Below are positions 44,229-58,799 of a stretch of DNA of 64,000 nucleotides, piece after piece. Each line of letters starts with the position of its first letter. Position 1 is the stretch's first letter. The DNA comes from Secundilactobacillus folii. GTDB taxonomy: Bacteria > Bacillota > Bacilli > Lactobacillales > Lactobacillaceae. The DNA lies in contig NZ_WNJO01000007.1 of assembly GCF_009720675.1 (NCBI RefSeq), forward strand, positions 118,431 to 182,430, written 5' to 3'. Position numbers and translations under genes: made by a program. A model generated the notes under the pieces. It was given only the letters and a program-made list of their open reading frames with translations. It ran no database searches and was not told the DNA's origin.

Positions 44229-44244
44229 TGTGGTCTAGACCCTG
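44229..44244 (+). promoter_or_regulatory. DasR-like palindrome upstream of glyA
   Basis: TGTGGTCTAGACCCTG contains the palindrome GGTCTAGACC, close to the actinobacterial dre core. It lies about 60 bases before glyA. A chance match is possible because no amino-sugar role is evident here. Confidence 0.3.
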
Positions 44245-44303
44245 TTAATTAGGTGGAAAATTTGGTAAACTATAGCATATTAAAAGCCAAGGAGCTGATT
44301 GTG

Positions 44304-45563
44304 TTGAATTACCAAGAACAAGACCCAAAGTTATGGCAAGCTATTTCGCAAGAACAGGATCGTCAACAGCATAATATTGAACTGATTGCTTCTGAAAACA
44401 TCGTTTCTCCAGCCGTTCGCGCGGCACAGGGATCCGTTTTGACTAATAAGTACTCGGAAGGTTACCCATCCAAGCGTTACTACGGCGGAAATGAATTTAT
44501 TGATGTTGTTGAGAATCTAGCTATTGAGCGTGCCAAAAAGTTATTCAACGCAGAATATGCTAACGTTCAACCGCATTCAGGCTCACAGGCTAATCAGGCG
44601 ACCTATGCAGCCTTCTTAAAGCCCGGCGATACGATTCTAGGGATGGGTCTTGACGCTGGTGGACACCTGACCCACGGTGCGAAGGTCAATTTCAGTGGAA
44701 AGCTGTACAATGCTTACAGTTACGGCCTCAACCCCGACACGGAATTGTTAGATTTCGACATGATTCGTGATTTAGCATTGAAAGTCAAGCCGCAAATGAT
44801 CGTTGCTGGTGCTTCCGCCTATAGTCGAGTCATTGACTGGCAGGCCTTTCGTGAGATTGCGGACGAAGTGGGCGCCTATTTAATGGTAGATATGGCCCAC
44901 GTTGCCGGCTTAGTTGCCGCTGGTCTTCATCCGAACCCAGTGGGAATCGCTGACGTGGTGACGACGACTACTCATAAAACGTTACGCGGTCCTCGTGGTG
45001 GCTTGATTCTGTCGCAGGAGAAATATGCTAAACAAATTAATTCTGCGGTTTTCCCAGGAACCCAAGGTGGACCTCTGGAGCACGTGATTGCGGGTAAGGC
45101 AGCGGCTTTCTTAGAAGACCTGCAACCAGAATTCACTGAATATGCTGGTCAAATCATTAAGAATGCTCAGGCAATGGCTGCTGTTTTCAACGAAACGGAT
45201 AACCTTCGCGTCGTTTCGGGGGGCACAGAGAACCATTTAATGACTTTAGACGTAAGTGCAACGCCTTTGAATGGTAAGCAGACTCAAGAACTTCTTGATA
45301 GCGTGATGATCACCACTAATAAGGAGTCCATTCCAAACGAAAAATTAAGTCCGTTTAAGACTTCCGGGATCCGTTTGGGTACGCCGGCAATCACTACCCG
45401 TGGTTTTAAAGAAGACGACGCGGCTCAAGTGGCTAAATTGATTGTGGCCGCCATTGCGCATCATGACGATGAAGCGGCTCTTGACCAGGTTCGTAAAGAT
45501 GTGCGGGCACTCACGGATGCTCACCCCATTGATCAGTACGTAGCACCAATTGAATTTAAGTAA
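44304..45563 (+). CDS. glyA: Serine hydroxymethyltransferase
   Basis: GlyA interconverts serine and glycine with tetrahydrofolate, the main source of one-carbon units. The 419-residue PLP enzyme has the N-terminal [20 protein letters not shown], the pyridoxal lysine in [14 protein letters not shown], and [16 protein letters not shown] take TTG 44304 (nine bases after AAGGAG), though the adjacent GTG 44301 is also possible; the longer frame from 44253 is not conserved. A strong terminator follows. Confidence 0.95.
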   Translation: MNYQEQDPKLWQAISQEQDRQQHNIELIASENIVSPAVRAAQGSVLTNKYSEGYPSKRYYGGNEFIDVVENLAIERAKKLFNAEYANVQPHSGSQANQATYAAFLKPGDTILGMGLDAGGHLTHGAKVNFSGKLYNAYSYGLNPDTELLDFDMIRDLALKVKPQMIVAGASAYSRVIDWQAFREIADEVGAYLMVDMAHVAGLVAAGLHPNPVGIADVVTTTTHKTLRGPRGGLILSQEKYAKQINSAVFPGTQGGPLEHVIAGKAAAFLEDLQPEFTEYAGQIIKNAQAMAAVFNETDNLRVVSGGTENHLMTLDVSATPLNGKQTQELLDSVMITTNKESIPNEKLSPFKTSGIRLGTPAITTRGFKEDDAAQVAKLIVAAIAHHDDEAALDQVRKDVRALTDAHPIDQYVAPIEFK

Positions 45564-45600
45564 CTTAACCAACGACTGAATGACTAGTAGTCGGTTTAAA

Positions 45601-45650
45601 GCCCCCAACACTGCGGAATCTAATTTGGTTCAGCGATGTTGGGGGCCTTT
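45601..45650 (+). terminator. glyA terminator
   Basis: GCCCCCAACA (45601-45610) pairs with TGTTGGGGGC (45637-45646), with an inner CTG/CAG extension, and is followed by TTT. Confidence 0.75.
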
Positions 45651-45813
45651 GGCGGGGTTGAATCTAAAGTCATTTTAATATGAAGACATTCATTGGTGCC
45701 ATCATTTTAGAAATGACATTGAATGTTTTGAAAGTCACAATCTTTGAAAGTTTTAATCTACAGCACCCCAATAGCATGGTACAATTGTAAGAAATACTAA
45801 GGGAGTGTCATTC

Positions 45814-46443
45814 ATGGGCAAGTTTCAAGTTATGGATCATCCATTGATTCAGCACAAGCTGACAATTATTCGAGATAAGAATTGTGGGACTAAAGTCTTT
45901 CGTGAGGTCGTTGATGAAATTACGATGCTGATGGCGTATGACGTAGCACGGGATATGCCATTGAAAGATGTCGAAATTGAAACGCCGATCGCCAAAACAA
46001 CGGTTAAAACATTAGCTGGTAAAAAAGTGGCGATCGTGCCGATCCTACGTGCTGGTATCGGAATGGTTGACGGGATTATGAAATTGATTCCAGCTGCTAA
46101 GATCGGTCACATCGGAATGTACCGTGACGAGAAGACATTGGAACCACACGAGTACTTTGTTAAATTGCCAGCTGATATCGATCAGCGCCAGATCTTCGTG
46201 GTTGATCCAATGCTTGCGACTGGTGGTTCTGCAATTATGGCCATTGACGCGCTGAAGAAGCGTGGTGCAACCAACATCAAGTTTGTTTGTTTAGTGGCTG
46301 CTCCTGAGGGGGTTAAAGCTTTGCGAGAAAAGCATCCGGATGTTGATATTTACGCAGCTGCCTTAGATGATCACTTGAATGAACAGGGTTACATTGTCCC
46401 TGGTTTAGGTGATGCAGGTGACCGATTATTTGGCACTAAATAG
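45814..46443 (+). CDS. upp: Uracil phosphoribosyltransferase
   Basis: Upp salvages uracil to UMP using PRPP. The 209-residue protein has the PRPP loop [12 protein letters not shown], the N-terminal [17 protein letters not shown] and the C-terminal [11 protein letters not shown], all canonical. ATG 45814 follows AAGGGAGTG. It is the gene immediately before the ATP synthase operon, as in most lactobacilli. Confidence 0.97.
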   Translation: MGKFQVMDHPLIQHKLTIIRDKNCGTKVFREVVDEITMLMAYDVARDMPLKDVEIETPIAKTTVKTLAGKKVAIVPILRAGIGMVDGIMKLIPAAKIGHIGMYRDEKTLEPHEYFVKLPADIDQRQIFVVDPMLATGGSAIMAIDALKKRGATNIKFVCLVAAPEGVKALREKHPDVDIYAAALDDHLNEQGYIVPGLGDAGDRLFGTK

Positions 46444-46463
46444 GACGATCAATCCGCAAAAAA

Positions 46464-46523
46464 CAATTAGTCTAAATTTATCCGATAAATTGGGGTATGT
46501 TTATAACTAATTGCTTTTTTTCA
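46464..46523 (+). terminator. upp terminator
   Basis: CAATTAG pairs with CTAATTG; the loop contains a second AATTTATC/GATAAATT stem, and seven Ts follow. The rest of the 46444-46710 gap shows only AT-rich sequence and the atp leader. Confidence 0.6.
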
Positions 46524-46710
46524 TTATATATTTTACGGAATAGCTTTGTATTTTACTTTGTATGGTGGTATCATTTTGTTTGTATTTGTAATGAAGAATT
46601 AATGTTCATTTAAAGTACCTCGCCAAGGAAAACTGACTGCTGGTGGTTGAATAAACACCGATATATTGGGGATCCTAGCGTTAATTAAGTTTGAAAAGAG
46701 GTGATACTCT

Positions 46711-47693
<983 letters not shown>

Positions 47694-47744
47694 TGACTGT
47701 CAACTCGTTAAATTTAACTTTTAACTAAAAGGAGGTGTCAATAG

Positions 47745-48260
47745 ATGTTTTCACATTTAGTCGTCGCCGCTAGTCTTGATACTGGTGATATGCTTTTCTA
47801 TGCGCTGTGTTTTATTTTGCTGATGTGGCTACTCAAGGTTGTTGCCTGGAAGCCCGTTAACAAGATGATGCAAGACCGTGCTGATAAGATTTCTAACGAT
47901 ATCGATTCAGCTGAACAGTCTCGTGAAGAAGCTGCTCAACTCGCTCAACAACGTCAAAAAGCTTTGGCCAATTCTCGTCAAGAAGCAACCAGCATTGTTG
48001 ATTCTGCTAAGAAGCAGGGCCAACAACAACGTGACGGTATCCTGGCTCAAGCCCAAACTGATGCACAATCACTGAAGGAAAACGCCCAAAAGGATATCGA
48101 ACAAGAGCGTCAAGACGCATTGTCTAGCGTGCGTAATGATGTGGCTGACTTATCTATTGAGATTGCTTCCAAGATCATTCAAAAAGAATTGAGCGCTGAT
48201 GATCAAAAGGCATTGATTGATTCTTATATCGAAGGGTTGGGGAAGCAACATGAGTCTTGA
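47745..48260 (+). CDS. atpF: ATP synthase subunit b
   Basis: The 171-residue stator subunit has one N-terminal membrane helix (about 13-31), then a long charged coiled coil rich in Ala, Gln, Glu and Lys. RBS AAAGGAGG precedes the ATG. Its 3' end overlaps the atpH start by 11 bases. Confidence 0.96.
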   Translation: MFSHLVVAASLDTGDMLFYALCFILLMWLLKVVAWKPVNKMMQDRADKISNDIDSAEQSREEAAQLAQQRQKALANSRQEATSIVDSAKKQGQQQRDGILAQAQTDAQSLKENAQKDIEQERQDALSSVRNDVADLSIEIASKIIQKELSADDQKALIDSYIEGLGKQHES

Positions 48261-48792
48261 TAAGGTAACGGTAGCTAAGCGCTACTCAAAAGCGCTGTTT
48301 GAGCTACTTGAAGACCAGGATCAATTAGATTCAGGCCTTGAAGAACTTAAACAGATTAGAAAAGTCTTCCAAGACAACCCACAATTGGGCAATGCATTAA
48401 CGGATAATAGTTTAGCGCCAGCGAAGCGAGAGGCTCTCGTTAAGCCGCTGCTGGATCAGTCTGAAGGTGTCATCCACAACTTGGTACAAATGGTCTATGA
48501 TTACGGTCGAATGGATGCAATGGTCGGGATTATCGATCAGTTTCAATCACTGTATGATGAACACAACCAAACTGTGTATGCCGATGTGACTACCGCAGTT
48601 CCGCTGGATGACAGTCAACTGAATTTGATTAAATCTGGTTATGCCAAACGGGTCGGTGCTAAGCAAGTTATTTTGAACAGTAAAGTTGATGCATCTATTA
48701 TTGGTGGAGTGGTGATTCAATCTGCTGGAACGATTTTTGATGGTTCCATTAAGACTAAAATCAGTCGGCTTCGCCAAGCATTGGTAGGATAA
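48250..48792 (+). CDS. atpH: ATP synthase subunit delta
   Basis: The 180-residue OSCP-like subunit starts [20 protein letters not shown] and ends [27 protein letters not shown], the family C-terminal signature. ATG 48250 lies inside the atpF end; a longer frame from 48217 is just the overlap. It ties the stator to the alpha3beta3 head. Confidence 0.95.
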   Translation: MSLDKVTVAKRYSKALFELLEDQDQLDSGLEELKQIRKVFQDNPQLGNALTDNSLAPAKREALVKPLLDQSEGVIHNLVQMVYDYGRMDAMVGIIDQFQSLYDEHNQTVYADVTTAVPLDDSQLNLIKSGYAKRVGAKQVILNSKVDASIIGGVVIQSAGTIFDGSIKTKISRLRQALVG

Positions 48793-48806
48793 CGAGATCT
48801 TTATAA

Positions 48807-50360
<1,554 letters not shown>

Positions 50361-50385
50361 ACTTGAGGAAGGATGGTGAGAGTCA

Positions 50386-51276
50386 ATGGCTGAATCAATG
50401 AGTGATGTTCAACATCGCATTGCTTCAACAAAAAATACACGTCAGATCACGACGGCAATGCAAATGGTTCAAACGTCTAAGTTGAATCAGATCCAAAAAG
50501 CTGCTGTAGGCTATCAAGACTACGCAGCCAAGGTTAAGGCTGTCGTCATGCATTTGGCAAAATCTCATCTATTGGATGATTCCTCGAGCGAGTCGCAATC
50601 AAAGCAGTCTAAGAAGGCTTACCTGGTGATTACTTCTGACCGGGGAATGGTCGGCAGTTATAACAGTAACGTCATTCGCGAGACCAACGAGTTTATCAAA
50701 GCCCAAAGTGGCGACGATGAGCACTTGATCTTAGCGGTTGGCGGAACTGGTGCCGATTTTTATAAGAAGCGCGGTGAAAACGTGGCCTACGAGTATCGTG
50801 GTGTCAGTGATGTGCCAACCTTCGATGAAGTCAGAGAAATTGTCAAAACTGTTACTTCGATGTATGATTCAGGCGTCTTTTCCGAGCTTTACGTCTGCTA
50901 CAATCATTTTGTGAACCGAATCGTTTCACGTTTTCGGGGCGAAAAGATGTTGCCAGTTGATAGTGAAACTTTGAGTGGTGACGCTGCTGAGGAGACTCAG
51001 GAAAAGACGTTAACGGCAACTTATGACATGGAACCTTCCGAAGGCGAAGTGCTCAAAGTTGTTTTGCCGCAGTATTCGGAAAGCCTCGTGTTTGGGGCGA
51101 TTTTGGATGCTAAAACCGCTGAACATGCATCAAGTTCGAACGCGATGAAGTCAGCTTCAGATAATGCAACTGACTTGATTGCCGATCTTGAATTGCGATA
51201 TAATCGTGCTCGCCAAGCCGCTATTACGACTGAAATCACTGAAATTACAGGTGGGCAAGAGGCATTAAATAATTAA
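50386..51276 (+). CDS. atpG: ATP synthase subunit gamma
   Basis: The 296-residue central stalk subunit starts with a long helix ([21 protein letters not shown]) and ends with the conserved [24 protein letters not shown]. It has the [10 protein letters not shown] motif. GGAAGG precedes the ATG. Confidence 0.96.
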   Translation: MAESMSDVQHRIASTKNTRQITTAMQMVQTSKLNQIQKAAVGYQDYAAKVKAVVMHLAKSHLLDDSSSESQSKQSKKAYLVITSDRGMVGSYNSNVIRETNEFIKAQSGDDEHLILAVGGTGADFYKKRGENVAYEYRGVSDVPTFDEVREIVKTVTSMYDSGVFSELYVCYNHFVNRIVSRFRGEKMLPVDSETLSGDAAEETQEKTLTATYDMEPSEGEVLKVVLPQYSESLVFGAILDAKTAEHASSSNAMKSASDNATDLIADLELRYNRARQAAITTEITEITGGQEALNN

Positions 51277-51292
51277 TGACGGGAGGAATTAA

Positions 51293-52711
<1,419 letters not shown>

Positions 52712-52724
52712 GGAGGGGTTCTAA

Positions 52725-53153
52725 TTGGCTGATGAACAATCAGTTTTAACTGTGAGTATTGTAACCCCCGATGGTAACGTCTATGATAACGGTCAAGCTA
52801 AGTTGTTGGTTGTTAAGACCCAGCTTGGTGAACTTGGTATCATGGCTAACCACGTTCCTGTGATTGCTTCGTTAGCAGTTGACGAAGCGCGTGTTCAATC
52901 GGTCAGCGGTGACGGGGAAGATGAAATTGCTGTTAACGGTGGTTTCGTTGAATTCTCCGATAATGTAGCGACGATTGTTGCTGACTCCGCTGAAAAGCAA
53001 AGTGAGATTGATGTTGATCGTGCCCAAAATGCTAAGAAACGGGCTGAAGCTCGCATTCAAAAAGCAAATGAGGCACATGACAAAGATGAACTTGCACGAG
53101 CTGAGGTTGCACTTCGCCGGGCAATTAATCGAATTAATGTCGCTGGTAAATAA
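52725..53153 (+). CDS. atpC: ATP synthase subunit epsilon
   Basis: The 142-residue subunit has the N-terminal beta sandwich (LTVSIVTPDGNVYDNGQAKLL, GELGIMANHVPVIA) and the C-terminal helical pair (AEARIQKANEAHDKDELARAEVALRRAINRI). It couples rotation and inhibits ATPase activity. The start is TTG 52725 after AAGGAGGGG. It is the last gene of the operon. Confidence 0.95.
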   Translation: MADEQSVLTVSIVTPDGNVYDNGQAKLLVVKTQLGELGIMANHVPVIASLAVDEARVQSVSGDGEDEIAVNGGFVEFSDNVATIVADSAEKQSEIDVDRAQNAKKRAEARIQKANEAHDKDELARAEVALRRAINRINVAGK

Positions 53154-53196
53154 TCTTTTAGGGAAGCATTTACTTTCCTGATTGTAATTAATGAAT

Positions 53197-53243
53197 AAGC
53201 TAGTTTGTGGTCGTCTTTAGACGACTGTAAACTAGCTTTTTTG
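53197..53243 (+). terminator. ATP synthase operon terminator
   Basis: AAGCTAGTTT pairs with AAACTAGCTT, with an inner GTCGTC/GACGAC stem, followed by six Ts. Confidence 0.85.
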
Positions 53244-53356
53244 TATAAATTGGGATCATGAAGTCTAAGTTAAATTATTCTGAAGATCCGAGGAGTATCG
53301 GGATTCGATAGATGTTTGAATCTTTGAGTTCTATTGTAACGGCCGGGACTAACCAT

Positions 53357-53394
53357 AAAAAAGCGCATAAACAAATTCATTTATGTGCTTTTTA
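53357..53394. terminator. Hairpin upstream of the lplA 3' end
   Basis: AAAAAGCGCATAAA pairs with TTTATGTGCTTTTT and has T runs on both strands. It is placed to end leftward lplA transcription as well. Nothing else was seen in the 395-base gap after atpC. Confidence 0.7.
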
Positions 53395-53547
53395 AAACTT
53401 ATATAATTAATAAGGTTAATATAATTGAACAATCTTCTTAACAATCATGTCAGATAATGAAAAATGACCCATAAACCTGGTATGACTGTCTTTATTTATC
53501 ACAAGATTAATCAATATCAATTATGCCCAAAATATTCCACAATCATA

Positions 53548-54531
53548 TTAAAATAATAGTGCTGTCAGCTCCTGTGCTTTAAGCCCCTTAATGGGTGTTT
53601 GCTTTAATTGCTGGTCGATAATCGGACTAAGCACGCTAGCCTTGTACGGTTGACCAATCAGTGCAGCTGTGAACTGCTGCTGGTTCAAATTACTGAAGAA
53701 ATCACCATCTAAGGATAAAGCCGATAACTTTTGATCTGAATCCAAACTATAGGAAAGAGAAATGATTCCCACGCCTGGTAAGTAAGTTTTATGCTGGTGA
53801 TCAAACTGCTGTGAGGCAGATGCTAGCGCTTTATCTTCACTAAAATATTTTGCTGCTAAGCTAGGCAAAGCGCTTTCATCATCTGCCGAAAGAGATCTTG
53901 TTTGGGCATTGGTTTGCTTCAGTAGCGCCTTTAATAAGCGAGCTTTAAACTCTGCTGCGGTCCAGGAAGGCTGTTGTTCTCGTAAGTTAACTGTTCGCTG
54001 ATGGACAGATTTAATCTGTTTAGCCTTAGCTTTCAGTGGATCGATTCGAAGGGCGTGCGACATCCAATCTAAATTTGAGTCGAAGAGTAGGCTGCCATGA
54101 TGCAAGCGATAACCCGGCATCATGTACTGAGCGCTGCCAGAAACTTTTCGGCCGTCGATGACTAGATCATTACGGCTATCCGTTTGGGCGTTGATACCGA
54201 TCTGCTGTAAAGCGCTGGTAATTACTTGCAATCCTTTTGAAAAGTCAATTGAGGTGCCTCGTTCGGGCCAAATTAGGGTGAACTGACAACCGCCCTGATC
54301 AGTATAGATAGTGCCACCACCTGATAGCCGGCGCACAATTTCAATCTGATGCTGTTTAATAAACGGGAGGTTCAGTTCGTTTTGCGCGGATTGATACTTA
54401 CCCAACATTACCGTTGGCCTAGTTGACCAGAGTAGCAAAACCGGTTCTTGGGGTTTTCTTTGAGTCATTAAATAATATTCCAGCGCAAAATTGTGACGTA
54501 CATCCAAACTGTCGACTGGAAAATAAATCAT
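53548..54531 (-). CDS. lplA: Lipoate-protein ligase LplA
   Basis: LplA activates lipoate or octanoate with ATP and attaches it to the lysine of lipoyl domains. The 327-residue protein has the core motifs RRLSGGGTIYTDQGG, DLVIDGRKVSGSAQY and HHGSLLFDSNL, plus the C-terminal accessory domain. Its ATG overlaps the lipA stop, so it is coupled to lipA and the lipoyl-domain gene upstream. It could charge the small carrier with octanoate for LipA or salvage free lipoate. Confidence 0.93.
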   Translation of the reverse strand: MIYFPVDSLDVRHNFALEYYLMTQRKPQEPVLLLWSTRPTVMLGKYQSAQNELNLPFIKQHQIEIVRRLSGGGTIYTDQGGCQFTLIWPERGTSIDFSKGLQVITSALQQIGINAQTDSRNDLVIDGRKVSGSAQYMMPGYRLHHGSLLFDSNLDWMSHALRIDPLKAKAKQIKSVHQRTVNLREQQPSWTAAEFKARLLKALLKQTNAQTRSLSADDESALPSLAAKYFSEDKALASASQQFDHQHKTYLPGVGIISLSYSLDSDQKLSALSLDGDFFSNLNQQQFTAALIGQPYKASVLSPIIDQQLKQTPIKGLKAQELTALLF

Positions 54532-55412
54532 CGATTCTCCACAGCTTCCAGTTCTTCCTTGGCCTTGTACGAACTGCGAACAAGCGGTGAACTAGCAACA
54601 AATTTAAAGCCGCGGCTCATAGCTTCTTTATAGTATTTTTGATAGCGTTTCATTGGGACCCATTCACGCATAGTGTAGTTCTTTGGACCCGGTTGGACAT
54701 ACTGGCCGATGGTTAGAAAATCAACGTCAATGGCACGTAAATCATCCATTAATTGATAGACTTCTTCGTCCTTTTCGCCAAGGCCGAGCATAATTCCAGT
54801 TTTAACGTACATATCTTTTGGTGCATGCTGCTTAACGTAGTCTAAAACGTGGAGTGAAGTATCATACGTGGCACGATTACGAACTTTAGGAGTAATGCGA
54901 CGCACAGTTTCCATATTGTGATTGAAAACATCTGGACCGGCTGCAATTACTTTATCTAAGCAATCCTCGCGGCCTTGAAAATCGGGGGTTAAGACTTCGA
55001 TCGTGGTGTGAGGCATGAGCTCTTTAATCGCTTTAATGGTCCGAACAAATTGGTCGGCACCCAGGTCAGGTAGATCGTCACGATCAACACTAGTGATAAC
55101 CACGTGGCTTAATCCCAGTTTCTTAGTTGCTTGGGCGACGCGAAGTGGTTCAAATAAATCAACTTCCTTCGGGTGTCCGTGTGGAATATCGCAAAAGCGG
55201 CAGGCACGGGTGCAGTTTGGACCGAGAATGATAAATGAGGCTGAACCGCTACCGAAGCATTCCCCTAGGTTAGGGCAGTTTGCTTCCGCACAGACGGTGT
55301 TCAACTTCAAACCAGACAAAAGGTCGTTCATCTGATCAACCTTTTTTTGGTCGTAAGTCACTTTTAGCCAATCGGGTTTCTTTAATGCAGGTTCTTCTTT
55401 TTCAGTTTTCAT
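54528..55412 (-). CDS. lipA: Lipoyl synthase LipA
   Basis: This radical-SAM enzyme inserts two sulfurs into octanoyl-lysine to make lipoyl groups. The 294-residue protein has the auxiliary cluster motif CAEANCPNLGEC, the radical-SAM CTRACRFCDIPHG and the C-terminal RSSY motif that ligates the auxiliary cluster. I use ATG 55412, 6 bases from AGGAGG; the TTG-initiated longer frame is not conserved. That AGGAGG overlaps the stop of the lipoyl-domain gene, tying their expression. Confidence 0.95.
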   Translation of the reverse strand: MKTEKEEPALKKPDWLKVTYDQKKVDQMNDLLSGLKLNTVCAEANCPNLGECFGSGSASFIILGPNCTRACRFCDIPHGHPKEVDLFEPLRVAQATKKLGLSHVVITSVDRDDLPDLGADQFVRTIKAIKELMPHTTIEVLTPDFQGREDCLDKVIAAGPDVFNHNMETVRRITPKVRNRATYDTSLHVLDYVKQHAPKDMYVKTGIMLGLGEKDEEVYQLMDDLRAIDVDFLTIGQYVQPGPKNYTMREWVPMKRYQKYYKEAMSRGFKFVASSPLVRSSYKAKEELEAVENR

Positions 55413-55422
55413 GAGTGTCCTC

Positions 55423-55662
55423 CTATGCAACTTCGATCGTCGCTACTAAGTCGCCAACTTTAGTTGAGTCTCCCGTCGCGACTTTTTGATCCTTTAAAAT
55501 ACCGTCTTCTTGACTTTCTACTTGACTGATGACTTTGTCAGTCTCAACTTCGAATAAGACATCACCAGTCTTAACGGCATCTCCAGGTTTTTTAACCCAT
55601 TTACCGAAGAAATAATCGTCGGACTTAGGGCTTAGTTTTGGCATATGCACTTCTTTTAACAT
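55423..55662 (-). CDS. Free-standing lipoyl-domain protein, 79 aa
   Basis: The protein is a single lipoyl/biotinyl domain and nothing else: MLKEVHMPKLSPKSDDYFFG, the modification turn ETDKVISQVES with the target lysine near residue 44, and the closing VATGDSTKVGDLVATI. Such domains normally sit at the N-terminus of dehydrogenase E2 subunits; here no catalytic domain or linker follows. ATG 55662 has GGAG nine bases upstream. Heading a unit with lipA and lplA, it is likely the carrier on which lipoate is built; that role is inference. Confidence 0.85.
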   Translation of the reverse strand: MLKEVHMPKLSPKSDDYFFGKWVKKPGDAVKTGDVLFEVETDKVISQVESQEDGILKDQKVATGDSTKVGDLVATIEVA

Positions 55663-56109
55663 GTTATCCATCTCCAAAATTGTAGTTATGATTTTGAACA
55701 CCATGAGCGTAACATGAATTGTTAGGTATGTGAAATTGACAGAATATTCCAACTTAAATTATGAGTCTATAGCTGATATATAGCTATTTATACGGATTAT
55801 ATTGGCTTTCACAATGGAATATTAATATTACCTTAGTATATGTTTTAAAAATATAAAATTGTGATAATTCGAAAATAGAATGAGTGTGCTAATCGGCTAA
55901 AAATGTAACTCATTTCACAAGTAGATCATTTACTATCAATATTTTGGAAAGGCTTACAGAAAATTTGTAGCAATACTAATTATAATCATAGGGCATAGGT
56001 TATCAATATGCAGTCTAGCAAAACGTAATATTACAAATGCAACAGAAATAGGGACAGGTTGCACGAAGTATGCTATATTTTAGAAGTAATGCGGAAAGGA
56101 AAGTGAGTT
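55663..56109. other. AT-rich intergenic region, no gene seen
   Basis: The 447 bases between the divergent lipoyl operon and the DUF1146 gene are strongly AT-rich with short direct repeats but no ORF with a ribosome-binding site. A GGGACA/TATATT pair spaced by 17 bases near 56052-56080 may drive the rightward genes. No clear promoter for the lipoyl operon was identified. Confidence 0.5.
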
Positions 56110-56340
56110 ATGCGAACGATCGGTGCTCAAGCTTTAATGACATTAATCAGTCATTTCATATTTATCTTTGTGGCTTTTTGGAGTATTCAAAAACTCCACA
56201 TTGAAAATGTGATGCGGTTATATCCCAATCAAGCGCGGGTGCTGATTGTTATGCTGTCGGTGACGATAGGGTTTACCTGCAGCGAATTTTTCCTGAACTT
56301 CATTGATAATGTAAGAAATTTAATCTTTTTAGTTAAATAA
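56110..56340 (+). CDS. DUF1146 family small membrane protein
   Basis: The 76-residue protein has two membrane segments (about 8-26 and 42-68) and ends [16 protein letters not shown], matching the DUF1146 (YwzB-like) family that habitually precedes murA in Firmicutes. GGAAAGTGAG precedes the ATG. Function is unknown, but the conserved place suggests a wall or membrane link. Confidence 0.85.
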   Translation: MRTIGAQALMTLISHFIFIFVAFWSIQKLHIENVMRLYPNQARVLIVMLSVTIGFTCSEFFLNFIDNVRNLIFLVK

Positions 56341-56363
56341 TGTCACTCTTGGAGGGAATTTCT

Positions 56364-57668
56364 GTGGAAAAGATAATTGTACATGGTGGACGTCGGCTGT
56401 CAGGAACTGTACATATTGAAGGTGCTAAGAACGCCGTTTTGCCAATTTTGGCCGCTTCAATTTTGGCTGAACATGATGACATGGTATTGACTAACGTTCC
56501 AATCTTGTCTGACGTATATACCATGAATAATGTACTTCGTTTCTTAAATGTTGACGTTGACTTTAATGAGGCTACGAACACAATTCGTTTGAACGCGGCC
56601 AAAAAGTTGTCAACTCAAGCGCCATTTGAATACGTTTCAAAGATGCGTGCATCAATTGTGGTAATGGGGCCACTATTGGCACGTTATGGGCACGCCAAAG
56701 TTGCGATGCCAGGTGGTTGTGCAATTGGTTCGCGACCAGTCGATCTGCATTTGAAAGGCTTTGAAGCACTTGGCGCTAAGATCGATCAGCACGATGGCTA
56801 TATCGAAGCCAGTGCTGATAAGTTGGTTGGAACAAGCATTTACCTGGATTTTCCAAGCGTGGGTGCAACGCAGAATATTATGATGGCAGCAACTTTAGCT
56901 GAGGGCACAACAACTATTGAAAACGTCGCCCGGGAACCGGAAATCGTTGATTTGGCTAACGTTTTGAATAAAATGGGTGCCAAGGTGCGTGGTGCTGGAA
57001 CCGAAACTATTCGAATCGAGGGCGTCACTGAGATGCATGGGACTGATCACTCAGTAGTTCAAGACCGAATTGAAGCTGGTACTTTCATGGTTGCAGCAGC
57101 CTTAACGCACGGGAATGTGTTAGTGGCAGATGCGATTGCCGAGCATAACAAGCCACTTATCTCAAAGTTGGAGGAAATGGGTGTTACGGTTACTGAAAGC
57201 GATGCAGGTATTCGAGTCATCGGACCTGATCAGTTGAAGCCGACTAACGTTAAAACACTTCCTCATCCAGGCTTTCCAACCGATATGCAACCCCAAATGA
57301 CAGTTTTGCAGCTGTGTGCTCAAGGAACCAGTACCTTAACAGAAACGGTTTTTGAAAACCGCTTCATGCACCTTGAGGAACTACGGCGAATGAATGCAAA
57401 CTTTAAAATTGAAGGTCGGACGGTGGCACTCTATGGGCCGACTAATTTTAATGGTGCACAGGTGGCGGCCACGGACTTACGTGCGGCGGCTGCGTTAGTG
57501 CTAGCTGGGCTGGTAGCCAATGGTTATACTCAGGTGACTAACTTGAAATACCTCGATCGGGGTTACTATGATTTTCATCTTAAACTCCGTGATTTAGGTG
57601 CTGAAATCGAACGGGTCAAAGTACCAGACCAAGAAGAAATTGTTTTAAAGTCCAAAACAAGTGATTAA
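56364..57668 (+). CDS. murA: UDP-N-acetylglucosamine 1-carboxyvinyltransferase MurA
   Basis: MurA transfers enolpyruvate from PEP to UDP-GlcNAc, the first committed step of peptidoglycan synthesis and the fosfomycin target. The 434-residue protein has [15 protein letters not shown] and the fosfomycin-sensitive cysteine at residue 119 in [16 protein letters not shown] use GTG 56364 after GGAGGGAA; an earlier start at the DUF1146 stop is not conserved. A terminator follows. Confidence 0.96.
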   Translation: MEKIIVHGGRRLSGTVHIEGAKNAVLPILAASILAEHDDMVLTNVPILSDVYTMNNVLRFLNVDVDFNEATNTIRLNAAKKLSTQAPFEYVSKMRASIVVMGPLLARYGHAKVAMPGGCAIGSRPVDLHLKGFEALGAKIDQHDGYIEASADKLVGTSIYLDFPSVGATQNIMMAATLAEGTTTIENVAREPEIVDLANVLNKMGAKVRGAGTETIRIEGVTEMHGTDHSVVQDRIEAGTFMVAAALTHGNVLVADAIAEHNKPLISKLEEMGVTVTESDAGIRVIGPDQLKPTNVKTLPHPGFPTDMQPQMTVLQLCAQGTSTLTETVFENRFMHLEELRRMNANFKIEGRTVALYGPTNFNGAQVAATDLRAAAALVLAGLVANGYTQVTNLKYLDRGYYDFHLKLRDLGAEIERVKVPDQEEIVLKSKTSD

Positions 57669-57680
57669 TGGCGACTGGAT

Positions 57681-57715
57681 GGTTCGGGATAGCGATTAGT
57701 GTCCCGAACCTTTTT
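57681..57715 (+). terminator. murA terminator
   Basis: GGTTCGGGA (57681-57689) pairs with TCCCGAACC (57702-57710) and is followed by five Ts. Confidence 0.85.
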
Positions 57716-57786
57716 GCTGCTGCTATCTAGTAGCGGGTATGTTATAATTAGCGGTTAGATAATAAGTTCAGGAGGAATTAGACAGG

Positions 57787-58791
57787 ATGGCAAAAGATAT
57801 TGGTATTGACCTTGGAACTGCTAATGTTTTGATTTACGCAGTGGGCCAGGGTATCGTGTTAAACGAACCCTCAGTCGTGGCGGTAGATACAAAAACAAAC
57901 CATGTATTAGCAGTGGGCTCTGAGGCCTACCGAATGGTTGGACGGACGCCCAGCAACATTCGGGCAATTCGACCATTAAAAGATGGTGTGATTTCGGATT
58001 TTGATGTAACGGAAAGCATGCTGTCATATTTTATCAGTAAGTTAAACGTCAAGGGTTTTATGGCAAAGCCTAACATCATGATTTGCGCACCAACCAACAT
58101 TACAGAAATTGAGCGTCGGGCAATTATTCAAGCTGCAGAAAAGTCGGGCAGTGCCAAGGTTTATTTGGAAGAGGAACCTAAAGTTGCCGCGGTTGGTGCT
58201 GGAATGGATATCTTTAAGCCCCAGGGAAATATGGTTATTGATATTGGTGGCGGAACTAGTGATATTGCTGTGCTATCACTTGGCGACATTGTTGCTAGCA
58301 AATCGATTCGAGTTGCCGGTGATGAATTAAACGTTAACATTATTAACTTTTTGAAGACTAAAGAAAATCTTCAAGTTGGTGAACGCACAGCCGAAGCCAT
58401 TAAAATCAAGATTGGCTCTGCATATCCAGATGACGAAAGCAATAAGACGATGGAAGTTCGTGGCCGTGATTCTGTGACTGGCATGCCGCGATCAATTGAG
58501 ATTTCTTCAAAGGATATTTACCCCGCAATTTCATCGGTTATGGATCAAATTGTGACTGCTGCCAAGGAAGTTTTGGAAGTTGTTCCGCCTGAGCTGGCTG
58601 CTGACATTATTGACCGTGGCATCATGCTGACAGGTGGCGGTGCCCTCATGCACGGTATCGATCGCTTGCTGATTGAACAGTTAAAAGTGCCGGTTGTTAT
58701 CTCTGAAAATCCACTGGATAACGTAGCTAAGGGTGCCGGTATTTTGCTTGAGCACATGGATTCAACGACTAAGAAGCACAGTCGTAGATAG
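57787..58791 (+). CDS. mbl: MreB-like actin homologue (Mbl)
   Basis: The 334-residue cytoskeletal ATPase directs lateral wall synthesis in rods. The actin-fold motifs are present: phosphate-1 [14 protein letters not shown], connect-1 and phosphate-2 [17 protein letters not shown], and the adenosine motif [14 protein letters not shown]. It follows murA and precedes yidD and rodA, and the mreCD genes are absent here, so Mbl is a better name than MreB. GGAGG lies ten bases upstream. Confidence 0.9.
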   Translation: MAKDIGIDLGTANVLIYAVGQGIVLNEPSVVAVDTKTNHVLAVGSEAYRMVGRTPSNIRAIRPLKDGVISDFDVTESMLSYFISKLNVKGFMAKPNIMICAPTNITEIERRAIIQAAEKSGSAKVYLEEEPKVAAVGAGMDIFKPQGNMVIDIGGGTSDIAVLSLGDIVASKSIRVAGDELNVNIINFLKTKENLQVGERTAEAIKIKIGSAYPDDESNKTMEVRGRDSVTGMPRSIEISSKDIYPAISSVMDQIVTAAKEVLEVVPPELAADIIDRGIMLTGGGALMHGIDRLLIEQLKVPVVISENPLDNVAKGAGILLEHMDSTTKKHSRR

Positions 58792-58799
58792 GAGTTGCC

